Shown here: positions 1 to 7,286 of the stretch, piece after piece | How positions within the stretch are numbered: position 1 is the first letter of the stretch | Layout of the letters: each line of letters begins with the position of its first letter | Source of the DNA: JAXLRU01 sp046330935 | Lineage (GTDB): Bacteria > Actinomycetota > Actinomycetes > Actinomycetales > Kineosporiaceae | Assembly: GCA_046330935.1 (NCBI GenBank) | Contig: JAXLRU010000006.1 | Location: 310,001 to 374,000, forward strand | DNA length: 64,000 nucleotides | Direction: 5' to 3' | Translations under genes and position numbers: made by a program | Notes under the pieces: model-generated | The model's input: only the letters and a program-made list of their open reading frames with translations | Told to the model about the DNA's origin: nothing | The model's database searches: none

Positions 1-1111
1 TCTGCTCCGAGGCCGACGCCCGCGAGGGCAGGCCGCTGCCGCCCACCGAACGCCACGTGGCGACGCTGAACTGGTAGAGGCCGTGGTAGCGGCCGCTGGG
101 GTTCACCGCGCGGGGGTTGCCGCCCGACTCGCAGGCGGCCAGGGCCGCCCAGTTGAGGCCGTCTGCGCTGCCCGTGGAGCCACCGGAGCTCGAGCCCGAA
201 CTGCGGCTGGAGGACGACGACCGCGACGACGAGGAGGCGGACTCCCGCTCCTCGACCTTGGTACCGACCCGGACCACCCGCGGCTGCGGGGCGGAGACGG
301 TGGTGGCGCCGACGACGGTGCGCGAGGTCACCTTGCCGTCGAGCACCTCAACCCGGTACTCGACCCGGCGCGAACCGTCACGCCCGGCCGACTCGACCAC
401 GGTGCGGCCCTTGGCCAGCCCCGAGTCACGCTTGGTGGTCGTGGGAGCCGCGATCTTCTCGGTCACCGATTCGGTGCGCTGGTCCACGCGGGTCAGCTGG
501 ATCCGCATGCCCGAGCGCAGCGCCTGCCCGGTCGCCGTCGAGAGCCGGTCGGCCGGCCGGACCGTGAGGTCGCGCTCGTCGAGGAGCTGCCCGACGGTGA
601 TCGCCGTGGTGTTCACGGGCTGCGCCTGCCCACCCACCACGAGGGTCAGGGACTTCGGCGTGGCCAGGCTCAGCGACAGGCCGCGGCGCTCGATGGGAGC
701 CGAACGCGAGGCGGACAGCCGGGCGCCGTCCGCGCGCAGGCCCATGCTGCGCAGGGCCGAGTCGACGGTGAGCTCGGTGGTCCAGTAGGTGCGCGGGCGG
801 CCGTCGGTGACGACGGTCAGGGGGCGCGCGTAGCGGACGACCACCTGGGCGCCGTCGGCGATGGGGGCCGAAGCGGCGGGGACCACGAGGTCGCGGGCTC
901 CGACCTCGATGCCCTGGTCGTCGAGGAGTTCCCCGACGGTCCCGGCGAACGCGGAGACCTCGCGGGTCTGGCCGTCGACGCTCAGGGAGACGTGCTTGTC
1001 GAGATTCGTGTAGAGGACGCTGCCACCGACGACGGCGGTGAGGACCGCCGCCTGGGCCGCGATGCGCCCGGTCCGGGAAAGACCGGAAAGGCGAACTGGG
1101 GTGAGGGGCAC
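1..1111 (-). CDS. rpfB: Resuscitation-promoting factor RpfB, C-terminus cut by window edge
   Basis: Secreted or membrane-anchored muralytic enzyme that cleaves peptidoglycan and promotes regrowth of dormant actinobacteria. The visible 370 codons read as: N-terminal hydrophobic anchor (about residues 17-35), three DUF348 repeats (about 39-80, 97-140, 151-200; GTVGELLDDQGI and ITVGQLLDERDL are typical), a G5 domain (about 212-285), a Ser/Arg/Gly-rich linker (290-317), then the Rpf lysozyme-like domain from LNWAALAACESGG. The Glu in ACESGG (about 328) is the expected catalytic acid. The last part of the Rpf domain lies beyond base 1. The chosen start is GTG at 1111, directly before the anchor; an in-frame GTG at 1141 would add ten residues. 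It follows tatD on the same strand, the usual tatD-rpfB order. Family assignment is certain, the start less so. Confidence 0.96.
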   Translation of the reverse strand, partial: MPLTPVRLSGLSRTGRIAAQAAVLTAVVGGSVLYTNLDKHVSLSVDGQTREVSAFAGTVGELLDDQGIEVGARDLVVPAASAPIADGAQVVVRYARPLTVVTDGRPRTYWTTELTVDSALRSMGLRADGARLSASRSAPIERRGLSLSLATPKSLTLVVGGQAQPVNTTAITVGQLLDERDLTVRPADRLSTATGQALRSGMRIQLTRVDQRTESVTEKIAAPTTTKRDSGLAKGRTVVESAGRDGSRRVEYRVEVLDGKVTSRTVVGATTVSAPQPRVVRVGTKVEERESASSSSRSSSSSRSSGSSSGGSTGSADGLNWAALAACESGGNPRAVNPSGRYHGLYQFSVATWRSVGGSGLPSRASASEQ

Positions 1112-1212
1112 GATGCTCCAGACCTGGCACTGCCCGGGCACGGCATCCCGGCGCCGGCGCCCCCGCACCTGGCGCCGGAACGGGTATCTCCGATCCCGGC
1201 TGTCGGTCAGCC

Positions 1213-1241
1213 ACCGTAACCAGCCCGAGACCAATGACCAA
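1213..1241 (-). promoter_or_regulatory. Candidate rpfB promoter
   Basis: On the minus strand TTGGTC (1241-1236) and TACGGT (1218-1213) are exactly 17 nt apart, matching a housekeeping -35/-10 pair with the actinobacterial TAnnnT form. Transcription would start near 1206, giving a leader of about 95 nt. A dyad with CGTGA/TCACG arms 7 nt apart (about 1243-1259) lies just upstream of the -35. The rest of the gap from 1112 to 1503 holds only this promoter and the CRP-type palindrome at 1380-1395. Confidence 0.5.
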
Positions 1242-1379
1242 ACGTGACCGGCGATCACGGGCCGTTGTGGCCTTGATCGGTCTCCTCCGATGCTCCGGCG
1301 ACGCAGCGTGGTCGGCGCAGGTCAGACCCGAAACGCTTCGGGTCCCCTTGCGCCAGGGCCGACCGGGTGACACCCCATT

Positions 1380-1395
1380 TTGTGATCTGGCTCAC
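1380..1395. promoter_or_regulatory. Perfect CRP-type palindrome in the rpfB upstream region
   Basis: TGTGATCTGGCTCACA is TGTGA-N6-TCACA, the full consensus for cAMP receptor protein family regulators; mycobacterial CRP (Rv3676) uses the same motif and is known to control rpfA. It lies between the tatD stop (1504) and rpfB, about 180 nt upstream of the candidate rpfB start point. It would therefore act from a distance or serve a second promoter that I cannot see. Confidence 0.6.
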
Positions 1396-1503
1396 ATATG
1401 CCGCGACACGCCGTGTCGCGGGCCCGGACACGCCGGTAAGAAGGGCCCGACACGCCAGGCGAGACCGGGTCGTGACCCGTCCCGCGGCGTCGCAACCGTC
1501 TCG

Positions 1504-2355
1504 TCACCAGGGGCCGTACACGGCCTGCGAGGTGGCGTCGATGCGCTCGCACCACTCCGCGAGGTCCACTCCCCGCACCTCGGCGGTGGCACGAACCGTC
1601 CAGGGCAGCAGGGCGCTGGAGTTCGACCGCCCGCGGTGGGGCACGGGCGCGAGGTAGGGGGCGTCGGTCTCCAGGAGCACGGCGTCGGCCGGCGCCAGTC
1701 GCAGCGCCTCGCGCAGCGGCTCGGCGTTCTTGAAGGTGACGGTGCCGGCGAAGGACAGGAACCAGCCCCGATCGAGGCAGTGCCGGGCCATCTCGGCGTC
1801 CCCGGAGAAGCAGTGGAAGACGGTGCGCTCGGGCGCCCCCTCCTCCTCCAGGATCCGCAGCACGCTGGCATGGGCGTCGCGGTCGTGGATCTGCAGCACC
1901 TTGCCCAGCCGCTTCGCCAGGTCGATGTGGCGCCGGAAGGACTCCTCCTGGATCGCCCTGCCCGCCTCGTCGTCCTCGCCCACCCAGTAGTGGTCGATCC
2001 CCGTCTCCCCCACGACGACGACCCTGGGGTGCTCGGCGAGGCGGGCGATCTCGCTCCACGCCGCCTCGTACGCGGCGCGCCCCTCCTCCTGCAGCAGGCG
2101 AGTCGCCTCGGTGGGGTGCAGGGCCACGCCTGCGAGCACCGCCGGCGAGGACTGCGCGGCCTCGACGGACCAGCGCGACGTCGGCACGTCGTCCCCGATC
2201 TGCACCACGCGCGTCACGCCGACGCCCGCCGCCGCAGCCAGCGCGACGTCGAGGGGGACGGGCACCTCCTCGCCCCGCGCGTGCTCGAGGTGGGTGTGGT
2301 TGTCGACGACGGGGTGCGGGAGGGGTTCCGGCGGCAGCGCGGGGGCGGAGGGCAC
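1504..2355 (-). CDS. tatD: TatD family metal-dependent deoxyribonuclease
   Basis: 283-residue TIM-barrel metallohydrolase of the TatD/YcfH family: 3'-5' exonuclease or phosphodiesterase activity linked to DNA turnover and quality control in the cytoplasm. Motifs appear in family order: VVDNHTHLEH near residue 16 (metal His pair), GETGID near 117, LQIHDRDAH near 154 (metal His), FHCFSG near 180 and LETDAPYL near 229 (metal Asp). Length is slightly above the usual 260. The GTG at 2355 sits 6 nt after a TAGGAT box, so the mRNA is probably leaderless. It lies 392 nt upstream of rpfB on the same strand and downstream of metG, the conserved metG-tatD-rpfB neighbourhood. Confidence 0.95.
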   Translation of the reverse strand: MPSAPALPPEPLPHPVVDNHTHLEHARGEEVPVPLDVALAAAAGVGVTRVVQIGDDVPTSRWSVEAAQSSPAVLAGVALHPTEATRLLQEEGRAAYEAAWSEIARLAEHPRVVVVGETGIDHYWVGEDDEAGRAIQEESFRRHIDLAKRLGKVLQIHDRDAHASVLRILEEEGAPERTVFHCFSGDAEMARHCLDRGWFLSFAGTVTFKNAEPLREALRLAPADAVLLETDAPYLAPVPHRGRSNSSALLPWTVRATAEVRGVDLAEWCERIDATSQAVYGPW

Positions 2356-2361
2356 CCGCCG

Positions 2362-2367
2362 ATCCTA
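2362..2367 (-). promoter_or_regulatory. Leaderless -10 box of tatD
   Basis: TAGGAT on the minus strand, then 6 nt (CGGCGG) and the tatD GTG. This TAnnnT-N6-GTG layout places the transcription start on the start codon. No purine-rich ribosome binding site precedes the GTG. Confidence 0.55.
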
Positions 2368-2379
2368 GGCAGCCATGAC

Positions 2380-2395
2380 TGTGGCGTAGATCACA
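2380..2395. promoter_or_regulatory. CRP-like site overlapping the tatD -35 region
   Basis: TGTGGCGTAGATCACA is TGTGg-N6-TCACA, one mismatch from the CRP consensus seen at 1380-1395. Its centre lies about 33 nt upstream of the predicted tatD start point, a position where binding would block RNA polymerase. Repression is an inference from position only. Confidence 0.4.
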
Positions 2396-2507
2396 GGCAT
2401 GACTGACCCGTTAAAGCCGCAGGTCATCCAGTGGTAGGACCTTCACAGCCGCAGTCAGGGCTCCGTGAACATTGCATTACTGGTCGGTAGCCAGGTACGT
2501 TCGTTCC

Positions 2508-2598
2508 CGGTGAGACGCCGGGGCTTTCCCCCGTGGCCCTGGCTCCGCCTCTGCGAGACCCCGAGCTTTCCCCCGTGGCTCGGGGTCTCGCCCTTTTT
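2508..2598 (+). ncRNA. 6C small RNA
   Basis: Two consecutive hairpins carry an identical 11-nt loop, UUUCCCCCGUG. Hairpin 1 has an 8-bp stem (GCCGGGGC at 2517-2524, GCCCTGGC at 2536-2543). Hairpin 2 has a 13-bp perfect stem (2554-2566 with 2578-2590). Paired C-rich hairpin loops are the defining trait of the actinobacterial 6C RNA (B11 in mycobacteria), a trans-acting sRNA that binds G-rich ribosome binding sites. Hairpin 2 is followed by TTTTT at 2594-2598 and doubles as an intrinsic terminator. A promoter may be TTGCAT (2472-2477) with TACGTT (2496-2501), 18 nt apart, so the 5' end would be near 2508. Flanking genes are both on the minus strand, so this plus-strand unit stands alone. Confidence 0.8.
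2554..2598 (+). terminator. Intrinsic terminator of the 6C RNA
   Basis: A 13-bp perfect GC-rich stem with an 11-nt loop, followed by CCC and five T residues. It is one of the few hairpins in this window with a real T-tract, and it points in the plus direction. Confidence 0.75.
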
Positions 2599-2654
2599 GC
2601 GTCCGGACACGACGAACGAGTTCGGCTGCGGGGCGTCCGGCCCTAGAGCCGGCA

Positions 2655-2718
2655 GATGCGCGGGTTCCGTGAGGACCCGCCGCGCCACGTCCGGCACAGC
2701 TCACGGAACCCGCGCATC
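2655..2718. terminator. 19-bp perfect inverted repeat downstream of metG
   Basis: GATGCGCGGGTTCCGTGAG (2655-2673) is exactly complementary to 2700-2718, with a 26-nt spacer. It lies 54 nt beyond the metG stop. No T-run follows on either strand, so it is most likely a T-less actinobacterial terminator for metG. It also insulates metG from the 6C RNA. Confidence 0.5.
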
Positions 2719-2771
2719 AGGACCGGCGTGCGCCGGCCCGCGCCACTACGCCTCGCCAGGCGTCACCCTGG

Positions 2772-4577
2772 TCAGGCGCCGTCCTCCAGCCGCGCGAGCT
2801 CCTCGGCCACCACGGAGTCGTCGAGCTTGCGGAACACCGGTGTCGGCTGCGCCACCGGCGTGCCGGCAGCGATCGGGCGCGGAGCCCACGCGGCGAGGGT
2901 CTCCCCGCGGCGGTAGTCGCCGGTGAGGATCGGGTACCCCGGGCCGCCGTCGAGGTCGTCGACCTCGTCGATGCGCGGCTGCGGCGCGATCGTGCCGGTG
3001 CCGCCGAAGGTCTCGTGCACGGCCTGGGCGCTGTGCGGCAGGAACGGCGACAGCAGGGTGTTGAGGTCGGTGACCGCCTGGGCGGCCACGTGCAGCACGC
3101 TCGCCATCCGCGCCGGGTCGGTGTTCTTCAGCTTCCACGGCGCCTGGTCGGACAGGTACTTGTTGGCCTCGCCGACGGCCCGCATCGCCTCGGTGACCGC
3201 CTGCTTCTGGCGGTGGGTGGCCAGCAGAGAGCCGACGGTGTCGAACGCCGTTCCGATCGTGGCGAGCAGCTCGTGGTCGGCAGGGGTGAGCTCGCCCGCC
3301 TCGGGGATCGCCCCGAGGTTCTTGTGGATCATCGACGCGGTGCGGTTGACGAGGTTGCCCCAGCCGGCCACCAGCTCGTCGTTGGTGCGGCGCACGAACT
3401 CCGACCAGGTGAAGTCGGTGTCCTGGTTCTCGGGGCCCGCGACGGAGATGAAGTAGCGCAGTGCATCGGGCTGGTAGCGGGCCAGCACGTCACGCACGTA
3501 GATGACGACGCCGCGGCTGGAGGAGAACTGCTTGCCCTCCATGGTGAGGAACTCGCTGCTGACCACCTCGGTGGGCAGGTTCAGCTCGCCGTAGACCCCC
3601 GGCTGCCCGCCCTTGGCGCCCTTGCCGTTGTGCGCGAGCAGCTCCCCGGGCCAGATCTGGGAGTGGAACGTGATGTTGTCCTTGCCCATGAAGTAGAAGG
3701 AGCGCGCGGTGTCGTCGTTCCACCACTTCCGCCACGCGTCGGCGTCGCCCGTGCGCCGCGCCCACTCGATCGAGGCAGACAGGTACCCGATGACGGCGTC
3801 GAACCAGACGTAGAGGCGCTTGGTCGGGTTGTCCTCCCACCCGGCCAGCGGGACGGGGATGCCCCAGTCGATGTCGCGGGTCATGGCCCGGGGGCGGATG
3901 TCCTCGAGCAGGTTCAGGCTGAACTTGATGACGTTGGGCCGCCACTCCCCCGACGCGGCGCGCCCGGCCAGCCACTCCCCGAGCGCAGCGGAGAGCGCGG
4001 GCAGGTCGAGGAAGAAGTGCTCGGTCTCGATGAACTTCGGGACCTCGCCGTTGATCTTGCTGCGCGGGTTCTTCAGGTCCACCGCGTCGAGCTGGTTGCC
4101 GCAGTTGTCGCACTGGTCGCCGCGGGCGCCGTCGTAGCCGCAGATCGGGCAGGTGCCCTCGATGTAGCGGTCGGGCAGGGTGCGGCCGGTGGACGGCGAG
4201 ATCGCGCCCTTGGTCGTCTGCTCGATCATGTAGCCGTTCTTGTGAACCGTGCGGAACAGCTCCTGCGCCACCGCGTAGTGGTTGCGCGTCGTCGTGCGCG
4301 TGAAGAGGTCGTAGGACAGGCCCAGGGCGTGCAGGTCCTCGACGATGACCCGGTTGTACCGGTCGGCCAGCGCCTTGGGCGTCACGCCCTCCTTCTCGGC
4401 CTGGACGAGGATCGGCGTCCCGTGCTCGTCGGTGCCCGACACCATGAGGACGTCGTGCCCGGCCATGCGCATGTAGCGGCTGAAGACGTCGGAGGGGACG
4501 CCGAAGCCGGCGACGTGGCCGATGTGCCGCGGGCCGTTGGCGTAGGGCCAGGCCACTGCGGAGAGCACGGAAGTCAT
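2772..4577 (-). CDS. metG: Methionyl-tRNA synthetase
   Basis: Charges tRNA-Met in the cytoplasm and is essential for translation. 601 residues of the class Ia MetRS fold: HIGH signature (PRHIGH) near residue 18, zinc knuckle CPICGYDGARGDQCDNCG near 144-162, a KMSKS-type loop in the KQFSSSRG variant near 318, and the anticodon-binding helical domain at the C-terminus. It lacks the C-terminal tRNA-binding EMAP-like domain found in some bacteria. The open frame runs upstream to 5198, but homology begins at MTSVLSAVAWPYANG, so ATG 4577 is the start; a TAGGAT box lies 7 nt upstream. tatD and rpfB follow on the same strand. Confidence 0.97.
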   Translation of the reverse strand: MTSVLSAVAWPYANGPRHIGHVAGFGVPSDVFSRYMRMAGHDVLMVSGTDEHGTPILVQAEKEGVTPKALADRYNRVIVEDLHALGLSYDLFTRTTTRNHYAVAQELFRTVHKNGYMIEQTTKGAISPSTGRTLPDRYIEGTCPICGYDGARGDQCDNCGNQLDAVDLKNPRSKINGEVPKFIETEHFFLDLPALSAALGEWLAGRAASGEWRPNVIKFSLNLLEDIRPRAMTRDIDWGIPVPLAGWEDNPTKRLYVWFDAVIGYLSASIEWARRTGDADAWRKWWNDDTARSFYFMGKDNITFHSQIWPGELLAHNGKGAKGGQPGVYGELNLPTEVVSSEFLTMEGKQFSSSRGVVIYVRDVLARYQPDALRYFISVAGPENQDTDFTWSEFVRRTNDELVAGWGNLVNRTASMIHKNLGAIPEAGELTPADHELLATIGTAFDTVGSLLATHRQKQAVTEAMRAVGEANKYLSDQAPWKLKNTDPARMASVLHVAAQAVTDLNTLLSPFLPHSAQAVHETFGGTGTIAPQPRIDEVDDLDGGPGYPILTGDYRRGETLAAWAPRPIAAGTPVAQPTPVFRKLDDSVVAEELARLEDGA

Positions 4578-4584
4578 GCCGCTG

Positions 4585-4590
4585 ATCCTA
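4585..4590 (-). promoter_or_regulatory. Leaderless -10 box of metG
   Basis: TAGGAT followed by 7 nt (CAGCGGC) and the metG ATG, consistent with transcription starting at the start codon. The remaining 218 nt up to 4808 show no gene; they must hold the promoter of the plus-strand glycosyltransferase operon, which I cannot pinpoint. Confidence 0.5.
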
Positions 4591-4808
4591 GGCGGGTGCC
4601 GCGCGCCGCCCGCACCCCCCGAGGGCCGCGGGTCGGCCGGTGCCGCCCTGCGCCGAACGGGTGACCCGCGTGCTGCGCGGCTGTGCCGGGGCTGCAGTGG
4701 GGACCTGCCCCTCCCGACGACACCTGAGGGTCGCCTCACCGCAGCCGCACCCCGTGCGTCCAGCGACGGGCGCGACCGCCCGGCCGCCCCGACGCGAGGA
4801 ACCTGTCC

Positions 4809-7286
4809 GTGAGCCGCGAGACCCGCGAACCCGCCACCGCCGCCGCTGCCCCGCAGCCGGCCGTGGCCGTGCCCGCACCCCGCCCGGCGCCGTCGCCGCC
4901 GTCCGTGCCGGTGGCACCCGGCCCCGGGAGCCAGGCCGGGAGCCAGGCCGCGGACACTGCCGACCTGGGCGTCGAGGGCGCCCGGATCCTCGTCGTGGAC
5001 GACGACGAGATGGTCCGCGAGCTGCTGCGGGCGATCCTCGAGGAGCACGGGATGACCGTCGTGACGGCGGCCGACGGCGCTGCCGGCATCGAGGCGCTGC
5101 GGGCCGTGCATCCCGACCTGGTGGTCAGCGACATCACCATGCCCGGCGTCGACGGGTTCGACTTCGTCCGGGCCGTGCGGGCCCAGGCGCACGGGCACGA
5201 CGTCCCGTTCCTGTTCCTCACCTCCCGCACCGACCCCGCCGACGCGGCCGAGGGCCTGCGGCTGGGCGCCGACGACTACGTCCGCAAGCCCGTCGACCTC
5301 GACGAGCTCGTCGCCCGCGTCACCGCCAAGCTGCTGCGCCGGCCGGTCTCCGCGCAGGCGCTGCCCACCGACAGCCGCACCGGCCTGCTGCGGGGCGCCC
5401 GCTTCGTCGAGGAACTGGCCCGCGAGTCCGCGCGCGCCGAGCGGGCCGGGCGCGGGGGCGCCGTCGCCGTCGTCGACCTCGACGAGCGCGCCTTCGTGCG
5501 CCGCCGCCTCGGTGCCCGCGCCGAGGCCGACCTGGTGACCGCACTGTCCCCCCTGGTCGGGACCGGACTGGGCGCCCTGGAGCTGCTAGGGATCGACGAC
5601 GACGGCCGCTTCCTCGTGCTCCTGCCCGAAGTGGACGCCGACGACGTCGCGCCCGCCCTGCACGCCCTCGCCCGCCGCCTCGCGTCCACGACGGCGGAGG
5701 TCTCCGGGGAGCGGATCGACGTCACGCCCGTCGTGGGCTGGACGACGTTCGGCGCGGGCAGCACCGGCCAGGGACTGGGCGCGCGCGACCTGCTGCGCCG
5801 CGCCACCGCGGCCGCCCACGCGGCGTCCGGCCACCTCGACCTGCAGCCGGTGCGCTGGAGCGCCGAGCTGGAGGCGGAGACCGACGTGCCCGCACCGGGT
5901 GAGCGGGCGGGTCGCCTGCGTCGCCGACTGGAGGCGCTGCGGCTGCCCACGCAGATCCTCGGCACCGTGGTGATCGGCGTCGTGGCGCCGTTCGTGCTCT
6001 ACGTGGCCTGCTACAACGCCGGGTTCGACATCTCCACGGGGGTCTACGTCGCCGTGGTCGTCGCGCTGGCCATCACCGCGGGCAGCATCTGGACCGAGGG
6101 CTTCCTCGCGCTGGACCCGCTGCGCCCGCCGGACGAGCCCGCCTCCGACTGGCCGCGCGCCAGCGCCGTCATCGCCGCGTACCTGCCCAACGAGGCCGCG
6201 ACCGTCGTGGAGACCGTGCACAGCTTCCTGCGCGTGGACTACCCCGACCTGCAGGTGGTGCTCGCCTACAACTGCCCGCGACCGATGCCCGTGGAGGCCA
6301 CGCTGGCGCGCATCGCCGCGGCCGACCCCCGCTTCGTGCCGCTGCGGGTGGAGGGATCGACGTCGAAGGCGCAGAACGTCAACGCCGCCCTGGCCCACGT
6401 GGACGGTGAGTTCGTGGGCGTGTTCGACGCCGACCACCACCCCGCGCCCGACGCGTTCCGCCGCGCGTGGCGGTGGCTGTCGAACGGCTGGGACGTCGTG
6501 CAGGGGCACTGCGTGGTCCGCAACGGCGACGCCTCGTGGGTGGCACGCACCGTCGCCGTCGAGTTCGAGGCGATCTACGCCGTCAGCCACCCGGGCCGGG
6601 CCAAGCTGCACGGGTTCGGCGTCTTCGGCGGCTCCAACGGCTACTGGCGCACCGACCGGCTGCGCGGCACCCGCATGCACGGCTTCATGCTCACCGAGGA
6701 CATCGACTCCAGCCTGCGCGTCGTCCAGGACGGCGGCCGGATCGCCAACGACCCGGGGCTGATCAGCCGCGAGCTGGCACCCACGACCGTCCGGCAGCTG
6801 TGGAACCAGCGGATGCGCTGGGCGCAGGGCTGGTTCCAGGTCTCCCGCAAGCACCTGATCCCCGCGTGGCGCTCACCGCACCTGCGGCTGCGGCAGCGGC
6901 TGGGCATGACCTTCCTGCTCGGCTGGCGCGAGCTGTACCCGTGGGTGTCGATGCAGTCCCTGCCCCTGCTGGCCTTCCTCGGCTGGCGCGAGGGCGGCGT
7001 GGCCAACCTCGACTGGTTCATCGCCCTGTTCGTGCTCACCACCCTGTTCACCGCGAGCGTCGGCCCCGGCCAGGTGCTGTTCGCGCGCCGCCTGGCCGTG
7101 CCCGAGATCCGCCGGCGCACCCGGTGGTTCTGGTCCTACCTGGCCGCGACGACCGTGGCGTACACCGAGCTGAAGAACGTGATCGCCCGCGTGGCGCAGA
7201 TCAAGGAGTTCTCCGGCGAGCGGGTGTGGAAGGTGACCCCGCGCGCCACCCCCACCGGCGACGAGCCTCCCGGCGGTCGCGCATGA
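4809..7286 (+). CDS. Receiver / degenerate GGDEF / family 2 glycosyltransferase fusion, membrane bound
   Basis: 825 residues in three blocks. (1) Receiver domain, about 57-175: acidic pair DDD near 64, phospho-acceptor Asp108 in VVSDITMPG, Lys160 in YVRKPV. (2) GGDEF-like domain, about 184-350, in which the signature is IDDDGRF near 262, so cyclase activity should be lost. (3) Processive GT2 domain of the cellulose/hyaluronan synthase type, about 375-800: transmembrane helices near 383-402 and 411-428, DAD at 540-542 (nucleotide-sugar metal site), TED at 629-631 (catalytic base), QRMRW at 667-671 (QxxRW acceptor motif) and more helices after 700. It should polymerise a sugar at the inner membrane under control of receiver phosphorylation. 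It is first of five overlapping genes with kinase, receiver, Hpt and acyltransferase. Substrate and product are unknown. GTG start; upstream Pro/Ala-rich residues 8-50 look like a linker. Confidence 0.88.
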   Translation: MSRETREPATAAAAPQPAVAVPAPRPAPSPPSVPVAPGPGSQAGSQAADTADLGVEGARILVVDDDEMVRELLRAILEEHGMTVVTAADGAAGIEALRAVHPDLVVSDITMPGVDGFDFVRAVRAQAHGHDVPFLFLTSRTDPADAAEGLRLGADDYVRKPVDLDELVARVTAKLLRRPVSAQALPTDSRTGLLRGARFVEELARESARAERAGRGGAVAVVDLDERAFVRRRLGARAEADLVTALSPLVGTGLGALELLGIDDDGRFLVLLPEVDADDVAPALHALARRLASTTAEVSGERIDVTPVVGWTTFGAGSTGQGLGARDLLRRATAAAHAASGHLDLQPVRWSAELEAETDVPAPGERAGRLRRRLEALRLPTQILGTVVIGVVAPFVLYVACYNAGFDISTGVYVAVVVALAITAGSIWTEGFLALDPLRPPDEPASDWPRASAVIAAYLPNEAATVVETVHSFLRVDYPDLQVVLAYNCPRPMPVEATLARIAAADPRFVPLRVEGSTSKAQNVNAALAHVDGEFVGVFDADHHPAPDAFRRAWRWLSNGWDVVQGHCVVRNGDASWVARTVAVEFEAIYAVSHPGRAKLHGFGVFGGSNGYWRTDRLRGTRMHGFMLTEDIDSSLRVVQDGGRIANDPGLISRELAPTTVRQLWNQRMRWAQGWFQVSRKHLIPAWRSPHLRLRQRLGMTFLLGWRELYPWVSMQSLPLLAFLGWREGGVANLDWFIALFVLTTLFTASVGPGQVLFARRLAVPEIRRRTRWFWSYLAATTVAYTELKNVIARVAQIKEFSGERVWKVTPRATPTGDEPPGGRA

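Noticed and set aside
1112..1210. c-di-AMP (ydaO) riboswitch in the rpfB leader, as before other actinobacterial cell-wall hydrolases
   Set aside because: Predicted leader of about 95 nt is too short and I see none of the conserved ydaO sequence blocks.
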